A stretch of 64,000 bases of DNA from assembly GCA_963748105.1 (NCBI GenBank), contig CAVVHP010000010.1, positions 175,579 through 239,578 on the forward strand, read 5' to 3'. The notes under the pieces are model-generated. The model had not been told where the DNA came from and made no database searches. It worked only from the letters and a program-made list of their open reading frames with translations. Shown in pieces: positions 39,478 to 49,042 of the stretch. Each line of letters opens with the position of its first letter. Within the stretch, counting starts at the first letter, position 1. The DNA comes from JAKAGZ01 sp963748105. GTDB taxonomy: Bacteria > Bacteroidota > Ignavibacteria > Ignavibacteriales > Ignavibacteriaceae. The position numbers were made by a program, and so were the translations under genes.

Positions 39478-40269
39478 TTAAAAAAGACTCTTAATCAAAC
39501 CGCCGTCAATCTGCAAAGTAGTACCTGTAACGTAGCCAGCCTTTGCTGAAGCAAAAAATACCACGGCAGCGGCAATTTCTTCCGGACCGGCAAGCCTGTT
39601 CATTGGAATTTCTTTTGACATATCCGACAAAATTGCCTCATGAGAAACACCCGATTGCTTTGCTCTCATTACTGCCAGTTCATAAAGCCTGTTCGTTAAA
39701 GTATAACCTGGAGCGATATTATTAACAGTTATATTATACTTTCCAACTTCGTTGCTCAGCGATTTCGCAAAACCAATCAATCCGCTGCGTAGTGAATTGG
39801 AAAGCATAAGGTTATTAATTGGCTGTTTAACAGAAACTGAAGTAATATTTATAATCCTTCCCCATTCTCGTGTAATCATATCAGAAACAGCAAGTTTGCT
39901 CAACCTTACAGCACTCATAAGAACCTGGTCAAAAGCAGATTGCCATTTTTCTTCATCAAGATCATTCAGCGAACCCGGTGCAGGACCGCCGCAGTTATTT
40001 ACAAGTATGTCAATCTGGCCAAATTCTTTTACAAAAGCGTTGAAAGCATTTTCAATGTCCTTTGCTTTGTTAAGATCACAAACACACCAGAAAGGCTCAC
40101 GGTTTGATTTTGATTTTAATTCATCCACGGCTGTCATAAGATCATCCCTGCTACGTGAACATAGCCCAATCTCACAACCTTCCTGTAATAATTCTTCAGC
40201 TACTGCCCTGCCTATTCCTTTGCTGGAAGCAGTAATCAGCGCTTTCTTTCCTTTTATTCCAAGATCCAT
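39478..40269 (-). CDS. SDR-family oxidoreductase lacking the YxxxK motif
   Basis: The Rossmann start KKALITASSKGIGRAVAEEL and NNCGGPAPG are classical SDR features, and the C-terminal GYVTGTTLQIDGG is intact. Where SDRs have YxxxK the sequence reads LMLSNSLRSGLIGFAKSL, so Tyr is replaced by Ser and Lys by Arg. A subset of FabG-like proteins shares this NxLR form. Activity may therefore differ from ordinary ketoacyl reductases. It is 48 bp from the acyl-CoA ligase gene. Confidence 0.8.
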   Translation of the reverse strand: MDLGIKGKKALITASSKGIGRAVAEELLQEGCEIGLCSRSRDDLMTAVDELKSKSNREPFWCVCDLNKAKDIENAFNAFVKEFGQIDILVNNCGGPAPGSLNDLDEEKWQSAFDQVLMSAVRLSKLAVSDMITREWGRIINITSVSVKQPINNLMLSNSLRSGLIGFAKSLSNEVGKYNITVNNIAPGYTLTNRLYELAVMRAKQSGVSHEAILSDMSKEIPMNRLAGPEEIAAAVVFFASAKAGYVTGTTLQIDGGLIKSLF

Positions 40270-40313
40270 TTTATATCCCTACAATATTTCAAAGATTTTT
40301 TAAAATAACTTCC

Positions 40314-40904
40314 TTATTTATAGGATGCAATAATACTCAAAACACCTACTCTTATCATCATAACAGCAATTGCCGCCAGAAAAAGTGAAGCAATTTTTGC
40401 AAACGCTTTTGTACCTCCTTCACCTATTAATTTAATAAGCCATTTTGCGTTGCTCAGTATTATCCAGACAATAATGAAATTAAGCGTCATCGATAAAATT
40501 GTAGGCAGGTAACCGAAATTATCCACGAGTATAATTATTGTTGTAAGCGCTGCGGGACCCATAATTAGTGGTATACCAAGCGGAACAACCCCAACACTTG
40601 ATCCGGGATTTCTCCGTGTATCAGAAGAAGAGGTTATATCGATAACAGCAATTACCAGCAGTATAATTCCGCCTGCAATTCTGAAGTCATCGATTGTTAT
40701 TCCAAGAAAAACAAGAACGGCTTTACCGAATATCAGGAATACGTTGGCGAGAATAAATGCGGCAAGAATTGCCTCAAGAATTAATTTTTTCCTTTCTTTA
40801 TCTGATATGTCGTGGATATAGCCTAAAAATATTGGGGTAGTTCCAATAATGTCCATTGCAACAAAAAGCGGGATAAAGGAGAGTAAAAATATTTCGAGTG
40901 TCAT
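40314..40904 (-). CDS. MarC-family integral membrane protein
   Basis: The protein has six hydrophobic segments and the MarC patterns FIPLFVAMDIIGTTPIFL and GVVPLGIPLIMGPAALTTII. An upstream in-frame TTG at 40916 would add four residues, but the ATG at 40904 is preferred. Members of the family were once linked to multiple antibiotic resistance. Actual transport function is unproven. Confidence 0.88.
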   Translation of the reverse strand: MTLEIFLLSFIPLFVAMDIIGTTPIFLGYIHDISDKERKKLILEAILAAFILANVFLIFGKAVLVFLGITIDDFRIAGGIILLVIAVIDITSSSDTRRNPGSSVGVVPLGIPLIMGPAALTTIIILVDNFGYLPTILSMTLNFIIVWIILSNAKWLIKLIGEGGTKAFAKIASLFLAAIAVMMIRVGVLSIIASYK

Positions 40905-40994
40905 CCTCAGCCTCAAACTTTTTAAGACTTAAAGATAACACTCAAAAATCAAAGAAGGAACGATAATATATTTACATTTTTTATTTTTTATTCG

Positions 40995-42203
40995 TTATTT
41001 CGTTTCTTTCATCATTTCGCCAACTATTTCACTAGTATCAATCGCGATAACCATCTCTTCGTTTGTTGGAATTCTTAGCACAGCAACGCTGGATTTTTCA
41101 GCTGAAATGTTTATTTCATTTTTATTATTCCTTTCTTCGTCCAGGCTGATGCCCAAAAATCCCATATCTCCACAGACTTCCCTTCTCACATCCGGGGAAT
41201 TTTCACCAATACCACCGGTAAAGACGAAGGCATCGATTCCACCCATAGCAGCTGCATAAGCACCGAGATATTTTTTAATCCTGTAACTAAAAAGATTAAA
41301 AGCATGGTTCGCTCGTTTGTGATTCTCTTTTTTTGCCGCTATAATTTCCCTCATATCGCTACTTTCACCGCTTATGCCTATCAGTCCGCTGTGTTTATTT
41401 AAAAGTGTACCCGCTTCATTAAGAGTCAAACCTTCTTTACCCATTATATATAAAATTACGGAAGGATCGATGTCACCGCTTCTTGTTCCCATAAGCAGGC
41501 CTTCCAGAGGCGTGAACCCCATTGTTGTATCAATTGATTTTCCATCCTTAATAGCGGCCATGCTGCATCCGTTTCCAAGATGGGCTGTAACAATCTTTAA
41601 ATCTTCGTAATTCTTACCAAGAATTTCGGCGGCTTTGCGCGAAACAAAATAATGCGAGGCTCCGTGAAAACCATATTTTCTTATTTTATATTTTTTGTAA
41701 AGATCGTATGGAATGCCGTACAAAAATGCTTTTGCAGGCATCCTGCTGTGAAAAGCCGTGTCAAAAACCGCACATTGAGGCGCGTTCGGTAAAATTCTGC
41801 CTACCGCCTGAATACCCTTTATATTAGGCGGATTATGAAGAGGCGCAAGTTCTATATTATCCTGTAAAACTTTTATCACTTCAGGGGTTATTAAAACCGA
41901 ATCGGAAAAAGTTTCACCGCCGTGAACAACCCTGTGCCCTACCGCATCTATATCTTCTTTTATGTCGATAACACCGTGATTTTTACTCAGCAAAACGCCA
42001 AGTACATATTCAATTGCCATCGTGTGATCTAATATCTCACCGACAATTTTTATATCATCACTGTCAAATCTTTCGTGGGAAAGAACAGCACCGGTCATAC
42101 CGATACGCTCAACCATTCCCTTCGCCAGCCAGGTTCCTTTTTCAGTATCTATAAACTGGTATTTGATTGACGAACTTCCGCAATTCAGAACAAGTACTTT
42201 CAT
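40995..42203 (-). CDS. ackA: Acetate kinase
   Basis: The enzyme interconverts acetyl-phosphate plus ADP and acetate plus ATP. Visible are VLNCGSSSIKYQF at the start, VGHRVVHGGETFSDS, the conserved KYGFHGASHYFVSRKA, TAHLGNGCSMAAI and FTGGIGENSPDVR. Length 402 is normal. No phosphotransacetylase gene is adjacent. It provides fermentative ATP, in keeping with an anaerobic lifestyle. Confidence 0.95.
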   Translation of the reverse strand: MKVLVLNCGSSSIKYQFIDTEKGTWLAKGMVERIGMTGAVLSHERFDSDDIKIVGEILDHTMAIEYVLGVLLSKNHGVIDIKEDIDAVGHRVVHGGETFSDSVLITPEVIKVLQDNIELAPLHNPPNIKGIQAVGRILPNAPQCAVFDTAFHSRMPAKAFLYGIPYDLYKKYKIRKYGFHGASHYFVSRKAAEILGKNYEDLKIVTAHLGNGCSMAAIKDGKSIDTTMGFTPLEGLLMGTRSGDIDPSVILYIMGKEGLTLNEAGTLLNKHSGLIGISGESSDMREIIAAKKENHKRANHAFNLFSYRIKKYLGAYAAAMGGIDAFVFTGGIGENSPDVRREVCGDMGFLGISLDEERNNKNEINISAEKSSVAVLRIPTNEEMVIAIDTSEIVGEMMKETK

Positions 42204-42242
42204 TGTTTTCCCCCTGGCTCAAAAAATTTCTGTTTGAAAATT

Positions 42243-43198
42243 TTATTCATCAATTTTTTTTCCGTTCTCATCGTATTTGTAAAAACCCTCCGCCGGTTTT
42301 TTTGCCCAGTTTTCTTTCGCGTACAAGTTTTCTCAAAGCCGGACAGGCCCGGTAACGCGGTTCCCCGAGTGTTTTCCACAAAGTTTCCATCCAGGTAAGT
42401 ACTTCATCCAGCCCCATCATATCGGCCATTTCAAGCGGGCCATTGGAAAAATTGTATCCTAGTTTCATAGCAGTATCAATATCTTTTGCCGTTGCCACGC
42501 CTTCCATCAGAATGTACATTGCCTCGTTAAGCAATGGAACAATTGCCCGAGTGGTTATAAATCCCGGGTATTCATAAACTTCAACCGGTGTTTTCCCGAT
42601 TCTTCAGGGCAAATGATTTTATAACATCCAGTGTTTCATTGGAAGTATGTAAGACATTTTACAAGTTCAACCAGCGGGATTTTAGGAACGGGATTTAAGA
42701 AATGCATCCCGATAATTTTATCCGGACGGCTTCGTGGTTTCTGCTATTTTGGTGAGACTTAAAGTAGATGCGCTCGATATAAAAATTGTTTCCGGTTTTG
42801 CCAGAACATCAAGTTTTTGAAATACATCTTTCTTCAGATCAAAATCCTCATCAACAGCTTCAATTACCAGATCACATGACTTTACTTTATCAAGTGATAG
42901 TTTCCCAGTGTATTCTGCTGAGTATTGATTTCTTTTCTGATTTTGTAAGTGACCATCTTTTAATTTCACGTTCCATATATTCGCTAAGTGAACTTTTGGA
43001 ACGATCGAGATGATGTTTATCTTTTTCTATTAGTACTGTATCGATACCGGATGCTGCTATAGTCTGTGCAATTCCCTGTCCCATTACTCCGCCGCCGACA
43101 ATTGCAACCTGGTTTATTCTTTCCCCTGTAGAAGCAAGCTTAGCCTTTCCCAACAGGTCTTCAAGTTTAAGATTTTCTTTTTCCATAGCCTGTCTCAT
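42243..43198 (-). pseudogene. 3-Hydroxyacyl-CoA (3-hydroxybutyryl-CoA) dehydrogenase, broken by five frameshifts
   Basis: Joining frames recovers a complete protein. In order: NQVAIVGGGVMGQGIAQTIA (NAD fold), CDLVIEAVDEDFDLKK, FISSASTLSLTKIAE, then PDKIIGMHFLNPVPKIPLVE with the active-site His, EVYEYPGFITTRAIVPLLNE, GPLEMADMMGLD and KTGGGF-YKYDENGKKIDE. Shifts fall near 42,283, 42,605, 42,650, 42,728 and 42,897. All are single-base indels without other loss, so they could be errors in a poorly covered stretch or a young pseudogene. The N-terminus carries about 30 extra residues before the Rossmann fold. Confidence 0.8.
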
Positions 43199-43224
43199 TA
43201 TTTAATAAAAATACAATAGTAAAG

Positions 43225-44045
43225 TTAGAAATCCTTTTTATTAAATGCATATGTGCTTATGCCCATCATTGCTAAAAGAAAAAGAAATGATGTCCAGATT
43301 GGCTGGTAACTTTCAATTGCCTCTCCAGAAGCAAGCTTTTCTATCACATTTTTCATCAATTCCGCTGTTTTTGGTAATATGTAATAAGCGCCATTAATAG
43401 CCGAACGCCAGAAGTCACTTGAAATAACTGTTTGAAGTTCGTAATGACCGAGTCTTAAAAGCGGGCTGATAATAAGAAATATCAGGTAAGCAATCATCAT
43501 TCCAAGCATCGAGCTTTTTGTTAATACTCCGAATAAAACTATCAGTGAGTATAAAACGGCAAAAGTAAATGTGATAATAAGTATCGACCACAAAAATGTG
43601 AACTGCCAGTAATCGAATTTTATAGAGATACAAGCCAGACGCCGATTATAAGAATAGCTATATTCAGAAAAACAACCGCGGTTCCGCCGAAATATTTTCC
43701 CCATAATAGCTGTGTGCGTGAAACCGGTTTTGAAAGGAGTAAATCGATATTACCTTTTTCGAGCATGATCGGAACAAAACTGGAACTTGCAAAGATTGCG
43801 AGCAAAAGTCCAAGCCCTGCCAGTGGAGAAACAATCGCTATCTCCAGTTTGGAAATAATTATACCTACGTCCATCATTCCCTGACCTTTTGCAAATCCTT
43901 CCGCCAGTGAAGCTACATCAGTAATTCCCAGAATAACAGCGGTAAATATAATCACAAGAGCAGAGATGACCGCAAAGAATATAAAGACTTTTCTAGCCAT
44001 CGCTTCTTTAATTGTATACCAAGTTACAATTGCTATATTTTTCAT
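43225..44045 (-). CDS. ABC-2-type transporter permease, frameshifted
   Basis: Two frames join near 43,625 (GVWLVS to IKFDYWQFTFLWS), giving a ~272-residue protein with six hydrophobic segments. The first half contains MLEKGNIDLLLSKPVSRTQL followed by WGKYF, a NosY/ABC-2 signature between TM2 and TM3. It overlaps the ATPase gene as ATGA. The pair would form an exporter; substrate is unknown. Confidence 0.85.
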
Positions 44046-44980
44046 GCTGCATTCTCCTTCTCAGACTCCTGTATAACTGAAATAAACATTTCCTCAAGTG
44101 TATTTTTATGTTTTATAATTTCATTTATCATAATCCCTTTATTTCTCAACCCATCAATTATTTTGTTTAATTCTGCAGCGTCTGAAACTCTGAGAGAATA
44201 ACGGCCATCATTTAATTTTGTTATTATTTTATTATTTATATCATCAATCGAACTAACAACAGCATTTTCATCTACGCTCAACAAGTATTCTTCTTTCTTT
44301 TCAGTTAATTCACTAACAGTTCCCTCACGCAATAATTTTCCTTTATTAAGTATTCCAACTCGATCAGTAATCATTTCTACTTCTGAAAGGAGATGGCTGT
44401 TTAGAAAAATTGTTTTAGATTGCTTTTTCAATTCGAGAAGTATATCCCTTATTTCTTTTCTTCCGATAGGATCAACTCCATCTGTTGGTTCATCCAGAAA
44501 AATTACTTCAGGATCATTAATCATAGCCTGCGCTAGACCAAGCCTTTGCATCATTCCTTTTGAGTAGGCTTTTACCTTTGTCTTCTTCCATTTAAGTAAT
44601 TTCATCATATCAAGGAGTTCATCAATTCTTTTGTCAAGTAATTTGCTTTCAAGTCCGCTGAGTTTTCCAAAAAATTTCATTACCTCTCCGCCCGTCAGGT
44701 ACGGAGGATACTTATGATTTTCCGGGAGATAGCCTACCTTGCTTTTAATTTTATAGTTATTAATATTCTGCCCAAGGAGTTTTGCACTGCCAACTGTTGG
44801 AAACGTAATTCCCAGCAGCAGTTTAACCAGGGTGGTTTTACCGGCGCCATTAGGGCCAAGCAAGCCAAAAATAGTTCCGGGTGCAACGGTAAGGTCAAGG
44901 TCAAGCAGGGCCTGAACTTTTTTCTTTCCGAATGCCGACGAATAGACTTTTGTAAGTCCTGTTGTTTCAACTGTATTCAT
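44042..44980 (-). CDS. ABC transporter ATP-binding protein (ABC-2 exporter type)
   Basis: The 312-residue protein has Walker A GLLGPNGAGKTTLVKL, signature YSKGMMQRLGLAQA, Walker B VIFLDEPTDGVDP and the H-loop NSHLLSE. The C-terminal ~90 residues form an extension typical of CcmA/NosF-like ATPases. It is followed by its permease with a 4-bp overlap and is divergent from recQ. Confidence 0.93.
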   Translation of the reverse strand: MNTVETTGLTKVYSSAFGKKKVQALLDLDLTVAPGTIFGLLGPNGAGKTTLVKLLLGITFPTVGSAKLLGQNINNYKIKSKVGYLPENHKYPPYLTGGEVMKFFGKLSGLESKLLDKRIDELLDMMKLLKWKKTKVKAYSKGMMQRLGLAQAMINDPEVIFLDEPTDGVDPIGRKEIRDILLELKKQSKTIFLNSHLLSEVEMITDRVGILNKGKLLREGTVSELTEKKEEYLLSVDENAVVSSIDDINNKIITKLNDGRYSLRVSDAAELNKIIDGLRNKGIMINEIIKHKNTLEEMFISVIQESEKENAA

Positions 44981-45186
44981 ATATTATATGTTTTTAATGA
45001 TTAATACTTCAGGTAAATTAAATCAATATAGCCATAAATTACCAGCATTATTGATGAAACCTGCGTTAAGATATATAAACGGTACATTGTGATTAGCAAC
45101 GGGACCTGATTATGTAAATCAAATAATTGATTAAGTTTTTTATTAATTTAGGCAATCATTTCAAAATCTACTAAAATTATATTCGG

Positions 45187-47796
45187 ATGAAACCCCGCGA
45201 AGCTTTACTTAAATATTTCGGACATAAAAAATTCAGGGAGAACCAGGAAGAAATAATCGATGCTATTCTCAAAGGAGAAAACGCTGTTGCTGTTCTTCCT
45301 ACCGGTGCGGGCAAGTCAATTTGCTACCAGGTGCCGGCATTAATTTCGGATAATTTTTCGATTGTAATATCACCATTAATAGCATTAATGAAGGATCAGG
45401 TGGATTCACTTAATTCTACAGATGATCTATCAGCCTTCATCAACAGTACGATGGAATTTTATGAAGCAGAAAACGTATTACAAAATATCGGTTACGGTAA
45501 AACTAAAATACTTTATGTAGCGCCAGAAAGACTGGAAAATTTAGCTTTCGCGGATCGGATAAAAACACTAAACCCTTATTATCTTTTTATCGACGAAGCA
45601 CATTGCATAAGTGAATGGGGACATAATTTTCGTCCAAGCTACAGAAAAATAAAAGAGTTTGCAGAGTATGTAGGCATAAAAAAGATTTCCGCATTTACTG
45701 CTACGGCCACTCCGGAAGTGGTTGATGATATAATTGAACAGCTGGGAATTAAAAAAGCCAGGAAATTTGTAAGAGGATTCGAAAGAGAAAATCTTTTTAT
45801 AAGCGCTCTGGTTACAAAAAAGAAAAAAGAAAAATGTTTCGATCTGATAAGACAATTTAAAACTCCGGTAATCATTTATACATCGTCAAGGAAAAAAGCG
45901 GAGGAAGTTTCTGAATTTCTGAACATGAACAGGATAAAATGCGCTTATTATCATGCCGGGATGGCACCTGAAGAAAGGAAAAAGATACAGGAAGATTTCC
46001 TTAAAGATAAAACTCCGGTTATAGCGGCAACTAATGCATTCGGAATGGGAATAGATAAAAAGGACATTCGGCTGGTAATACACTATAACACACCCGGATC
46101 GATTGAAAACTTTTACCAGGAAATTGGCCGTGCCGGTAGAGACGGTAAAGATTCATATACATTCCTTCTTCACGAAGAAAGTGATATAAATATTCAGAAG
46201 TTTTTTATTACTAACGCAAATCCGGATAAAGAACTTATACAAAACATTTATAACGGAATTTGTGATTACGCAAAAGTTGCAGTCGGTAATAGACCTGAAA
46301 ACGAGATACCGATTAATTTAGAATACCTTTCTGCCTATTGCAAAAAGAAAATTAGTCGTGGGCAATTACATTCTACTTTAAGAATTCTCGAATCCGGCGG
46401 TTATCTGAAATCACTTTCAGAATATAACAGCAGATCTTCGGTAATTATAAATTTTGATAAAGAACGATTAAAAACATTCACAAAAAAATCTACCAGTGAA
46501 GGATTAAAGGAAGTTTTACTGTTTTTGGTCAGAGAATTTGGAAGTGAAATATTTACCAGGAAAATAAATTTTGTTTTGGCACAGCTTTCAGATAAAGCAG
46601 GAATGAGAGATATAGATTTTGACGAAAAACTAGTTACGCTTGACAACCTTGGAATCATCACCTATAAAAAGTTGCTGGCGAAAGAAAATGTAGTTTTAAC
46701 AACTCCACGTGCTGAAGCAAAAAGACTTGTCCTAGATTATAAAAGAATAAACGAAAATTATCTGCATTTACAGAGTAAAATTGATTCAATGATTGATTTC
46801 GTTTATACAGATGATTGCAGATTCAAATACATCCTTAGCTACTTTGGTGAAGATGTAAAAAATTATAATTGCGGAAAGTGCGACAGGTGCACCGTAAACG
46901 AAAAACTTCCGGACGCAACATCTGATTATCTGAAAGAAATAATTTTTCAGACAATTGATGAGGGAGGCTCTTCCCTATCCGAGAACCAGTTAGTGAATAT
47001 TCTAACTGGCAAAGAAAAGTCAGTGAAATTTTCAAAGTTCACTGCTTTTGGGAGCTGCGTAAACTATTCTCCAAATGATCTTAAGCTTGTCCTTCACAGT
47101 TTAATTTCCCTGGGACTAATTAAGAAAAATTCCGGTGACGGGAAATCATTAAATCTGAAAGAAGAATTAGAAAAGGAAATCAAAAAAAGGAAGAGTGAAA
47201 TACCCGAAAAAATTTCAAAGGATTATGAAAAAAATCTTGAAATGTTCAATCATCTAAGAGAGACCAGAAGCCACATCGCAAAAAGGTTTTTGCAATCAGG
47301 TATGCTTATTTGCCCTGATGAAGTGCTCCGTGAGGTGGCAATTCAGAGGCCGGCTAATGACCGTGAACTGCTTAACATTAAAGGCTTTACACAAAGGATG
47401 TTCAACAAAGCGGGAAAGGAATTTCTTGAAACAATAAGCAGTTTTTCAGAAAAACCAGGTAACAAATTTCCAGAGATAAAAGGCGGGATACCAAAGAATA
47501 TTAAAGAAACACTCAACCTGCTAAAGAAAGGATACACATTAAAAGATATTGCTTCACTCAGAAAATTATCAGAGGCAGTTATTTCTATGCAGGTTGAAAC
47601 AATAATTGAATATCAGCCTGATACTGATGTTCAGCATCTTTTTGAAAAAGGGCACCTGGCAATTATTAATGATGAAATAAAAAAAGGTTTTAGTGATCTG
47701 AAAGAATTGAAGAAGAGATTACCAAACGAAATTGGCTATCCATTGATAAGAATTGCGGTTGCTATGGAAAAGTTTAACCATCCTTTTTCTTCCTGA
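45187..47796 (+). CDS. recQ: RecQ-family ATP-dependent DNA helicase
   Basis: The 869-residue helicase has Walker A LPTGAGKSICYQVPA, the DEAH box FIDEAHCISEWGHNFR, FTATATPEV and QEIGRAGRDG. A zinc-binding CRFKYILSYFGED followed by CGKCDRC lies at about residues 550-580. C-terminal domains are a winged helix, an HRDC (RPANDRELLNIKGFTQRMFN) and a terminal HTH_40-like domain (LLKKGYTLKDIASLRKLSE). This is the longer variant common in Bacteroidota. The 3' end overlaps the convergent DUF4296 gene by 23 bp. Confidence 0.93.
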   Translation: MKPREALLKYFGHKKFRENQEEIIDAILKGENAVAVLPTGAGKSICYQVPALISDNFSIVISPLIALMKDQVDSLNSTDDLSAFINSTMEFYEAENVLQNIGYGKTKILYVAPERLENLAFADRIKTLNPYYLFIDEAHCISEWGHNFRPSYRKIKEFAEYVGIKKISAFTATATPEVVDDIIEQLGIKKARKFVRGFERENLFISALVTKKKKEKCFDLIRQFKTPVIIYTSSRKKAEEVSEFLNMNRIKCAYYHAGMAPEERKKIQEDFLKDKTPVIAATNAFGMGIDKKDIRLVIHYNTPGSIENFYQEIGRAGRDGKDSYTFLLHEESDINIQKFFITNANPDKELIQNIYNGICDYAKVAVGNRPENEIPINLEYLSAYCKKKISRGQLHSTLRILESGGYLKSLSEYNSRSSVIINFDKERLKTFTKKSTSEGLKEVLLFLVREFGSEIFTRKINFVLAQLSDKAGMRDIDFDEKLVTLDNLGIITYKKLLAKENVVLTTPRAEAKRLVLDYKRINENYLHLQSKIDSMIDFVYTDDCRFKYILSYFGEDVKNYNCGKCDRCTVNEKLPDATSDYLKEIIFQTIDEGGSSLSENQLVNILTGKEKSVKFSKFTAFGSCVNYSPNDLKLVLHSLISLGLIKKNSGDGKSLNLKEELEKEIKKRKSEIPEKISKDYEKNLEMFNHLRETRSHIAKRFLQSGMLICPDEVLREVAIQRPANDRELLNIKGFTQRMFNKAGKEFLETISSFSEKPGNKFPEIKGGIPKNIKETLNLLKKGYTLKDIASLRKLSEAVISMQVETIIEYQPDTDVQHLFEKGHLAIINDEIKKGFSDLKELKKRLPNEIGYPLIRIAVAMEKFNHPFSS

Positions 47797-48109
47797 GCTC
47801 CTGAAGATAGGTAATTGCCTTGTCAAAAAACTTATCCCATTTTTTAGGATCGTTATTATACAATTGAATTATTGAATTATACTCTTCTTTTGTAATCGAA
47901 TATTTCTTAAAAATTTCCTGCTTCATTTTGTCATTCATGGCGTGAGTAGTATCCTGCGCAATTAAAAGATCACAATAAACTTTAATGAATTTGTCTTCGT
48001 CAATATTTTTTTTTTGTGAACAGGAATTTAAAAGCAGAGAGGATAGGATTATCAACGGGATAATAAATAAGCCACCTGACCTGAAATATTTTAATGTCTT
48101 TATTATCAA
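47774..48109 (-). CDS. DUF4296-like small lipoprotein
   Basis: The 111-residue protein has a lipobox (LLLNSCSQ) and then KFIKVYCDLLIAQDT and FKKYSITKEEYNSIIQLYNN, the helical pattern of DUF4296. Function is unknown. It is 15 bp after the rhomboid gene and ends in lysines. Confidence 0.75.
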   Translation of the reverse strand: MIIKTLKYFRSGGLFIIPLIILSSLLLNSCSQKKNIDEDKFIKVYCDLLIAQDTTHAMNDKMKQEIFKKYSITKEEYNSIIQLYNNDPKKWDKFFDKAITYLQELRKKKDG

Positions 48110-48124
48110 TTATCCCGCTGAAAT

Positions 48125-49027
48125 TTATTTGTCTTTTTTGCTGGCTTCAAATAAAATTCTTTTTTCCCGGTCTGACAGGTTCTGATAACCCGACTGGCTT
48201 ATTTTATCCAGTATTGCATCTATATCTTTTTGTGAAACATCGTTGTGTTTATTCTCATCTTTAATTTCATAGAATTTAGCATCCTGTATATTTTCATCTT
48301 TTTTACTAAACGGATTGGACATACCGCTGAATGGATTTTTAATTTTATTACTGTTTGATGAGCTGCCGAAAAAGCTTCCGCCTGAAATGGCTGATTTACG
48401 ATCATACATGATGTAAATGAATCCTGCCAGCGCTCCTCCAAGATGAGCAAGATGGGCAACGTTGCTGCTGGCGCTGTCGACTGCAAAAAATTCAATCAGG
48501 ATCATGAACGCAATTAAATATTTTGCTTTTACAGGAATAAAGAAATAGAGATAAATATACCTGTCCGGGAACAGCATCGCAAATGCAATTAACACACCGA
48601 AAATAGCTCCGGAAGCACCTATAGTTGGTGCCACAGCTTCGCTTAACATTGGTGTTACAAATAATTGTGCTAATCCTGCCGCAACTCCGCAACTAAGATA
48701 AAAGATGAGAAACTTTTTTGAGCCCCATAAATTTTCAATTTCTACTCCAAACATCCAGAGTGCAAACATATTAAAAAATATGTGCCCGAAACCCCCGTGC
48801 ATAAATTGATATGTAATAAGCTGCCAGGGGAGAAAACCATACCCGATTGGAATGAGAGCAAAATATTTTATCAAATAATTCTCAACTGTCATATTCCCAA
48901 TCAACAAATTCTGACCAAGCATCTGAATAAGAAATACCACGCCATTTATAATCAATAAATTTTTAAGTACCGGTGGGAAAAAACTAAATCCGCCTAATCC
49001 GCTTGGCCTGTAATAATTATTACTCAC
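48125..49027 (-). CDS. Rhomboid-family intramembrane serine protease
   Basis: Six or more hydrophobic segments, with the family motifs HIFFNMFALWMFG, catalytic Ser in GASGAIFGVL and catalytic His in AHLGGALAGFIYI. The C-terminal ~90 residues form a charged cytoplasmic tail rich in Lys and Asp. Rhomboids cleave membrane proteins within the bilayer; the substrate is unknown. It is 15 bp from pgk. Confidence 0.92.
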   Translation of the reverse strand: MSNNYYRPSGLGGFSFFPPVLKNLLIINGVVFLIQMLGQNLLIGNMTVENYLIKYFALIPIGYGFLPWQLITYQFMHGGFGHIFFNMFALWMFGVEIENLWGSKKFLIFYLSCGVAAGLAQLFVTPMLSEAVAPTIGASGAIFGVLIAFAMLFPDRYIYLYFFIPVKAKYLIAFMILIEFFAVDSASSNVAHLAHLGGALAGFIYIMYDRKSAISGGSFFGSSSNSNKIKNPFSGMSNPFSKKDENIQDAKFYEIKDENKHNDVSQKDIDAILDKISQSGYQNLSDREKRILFEASKKDK

Positions 49028-49042
49028 AAATAAATTCCTTTT

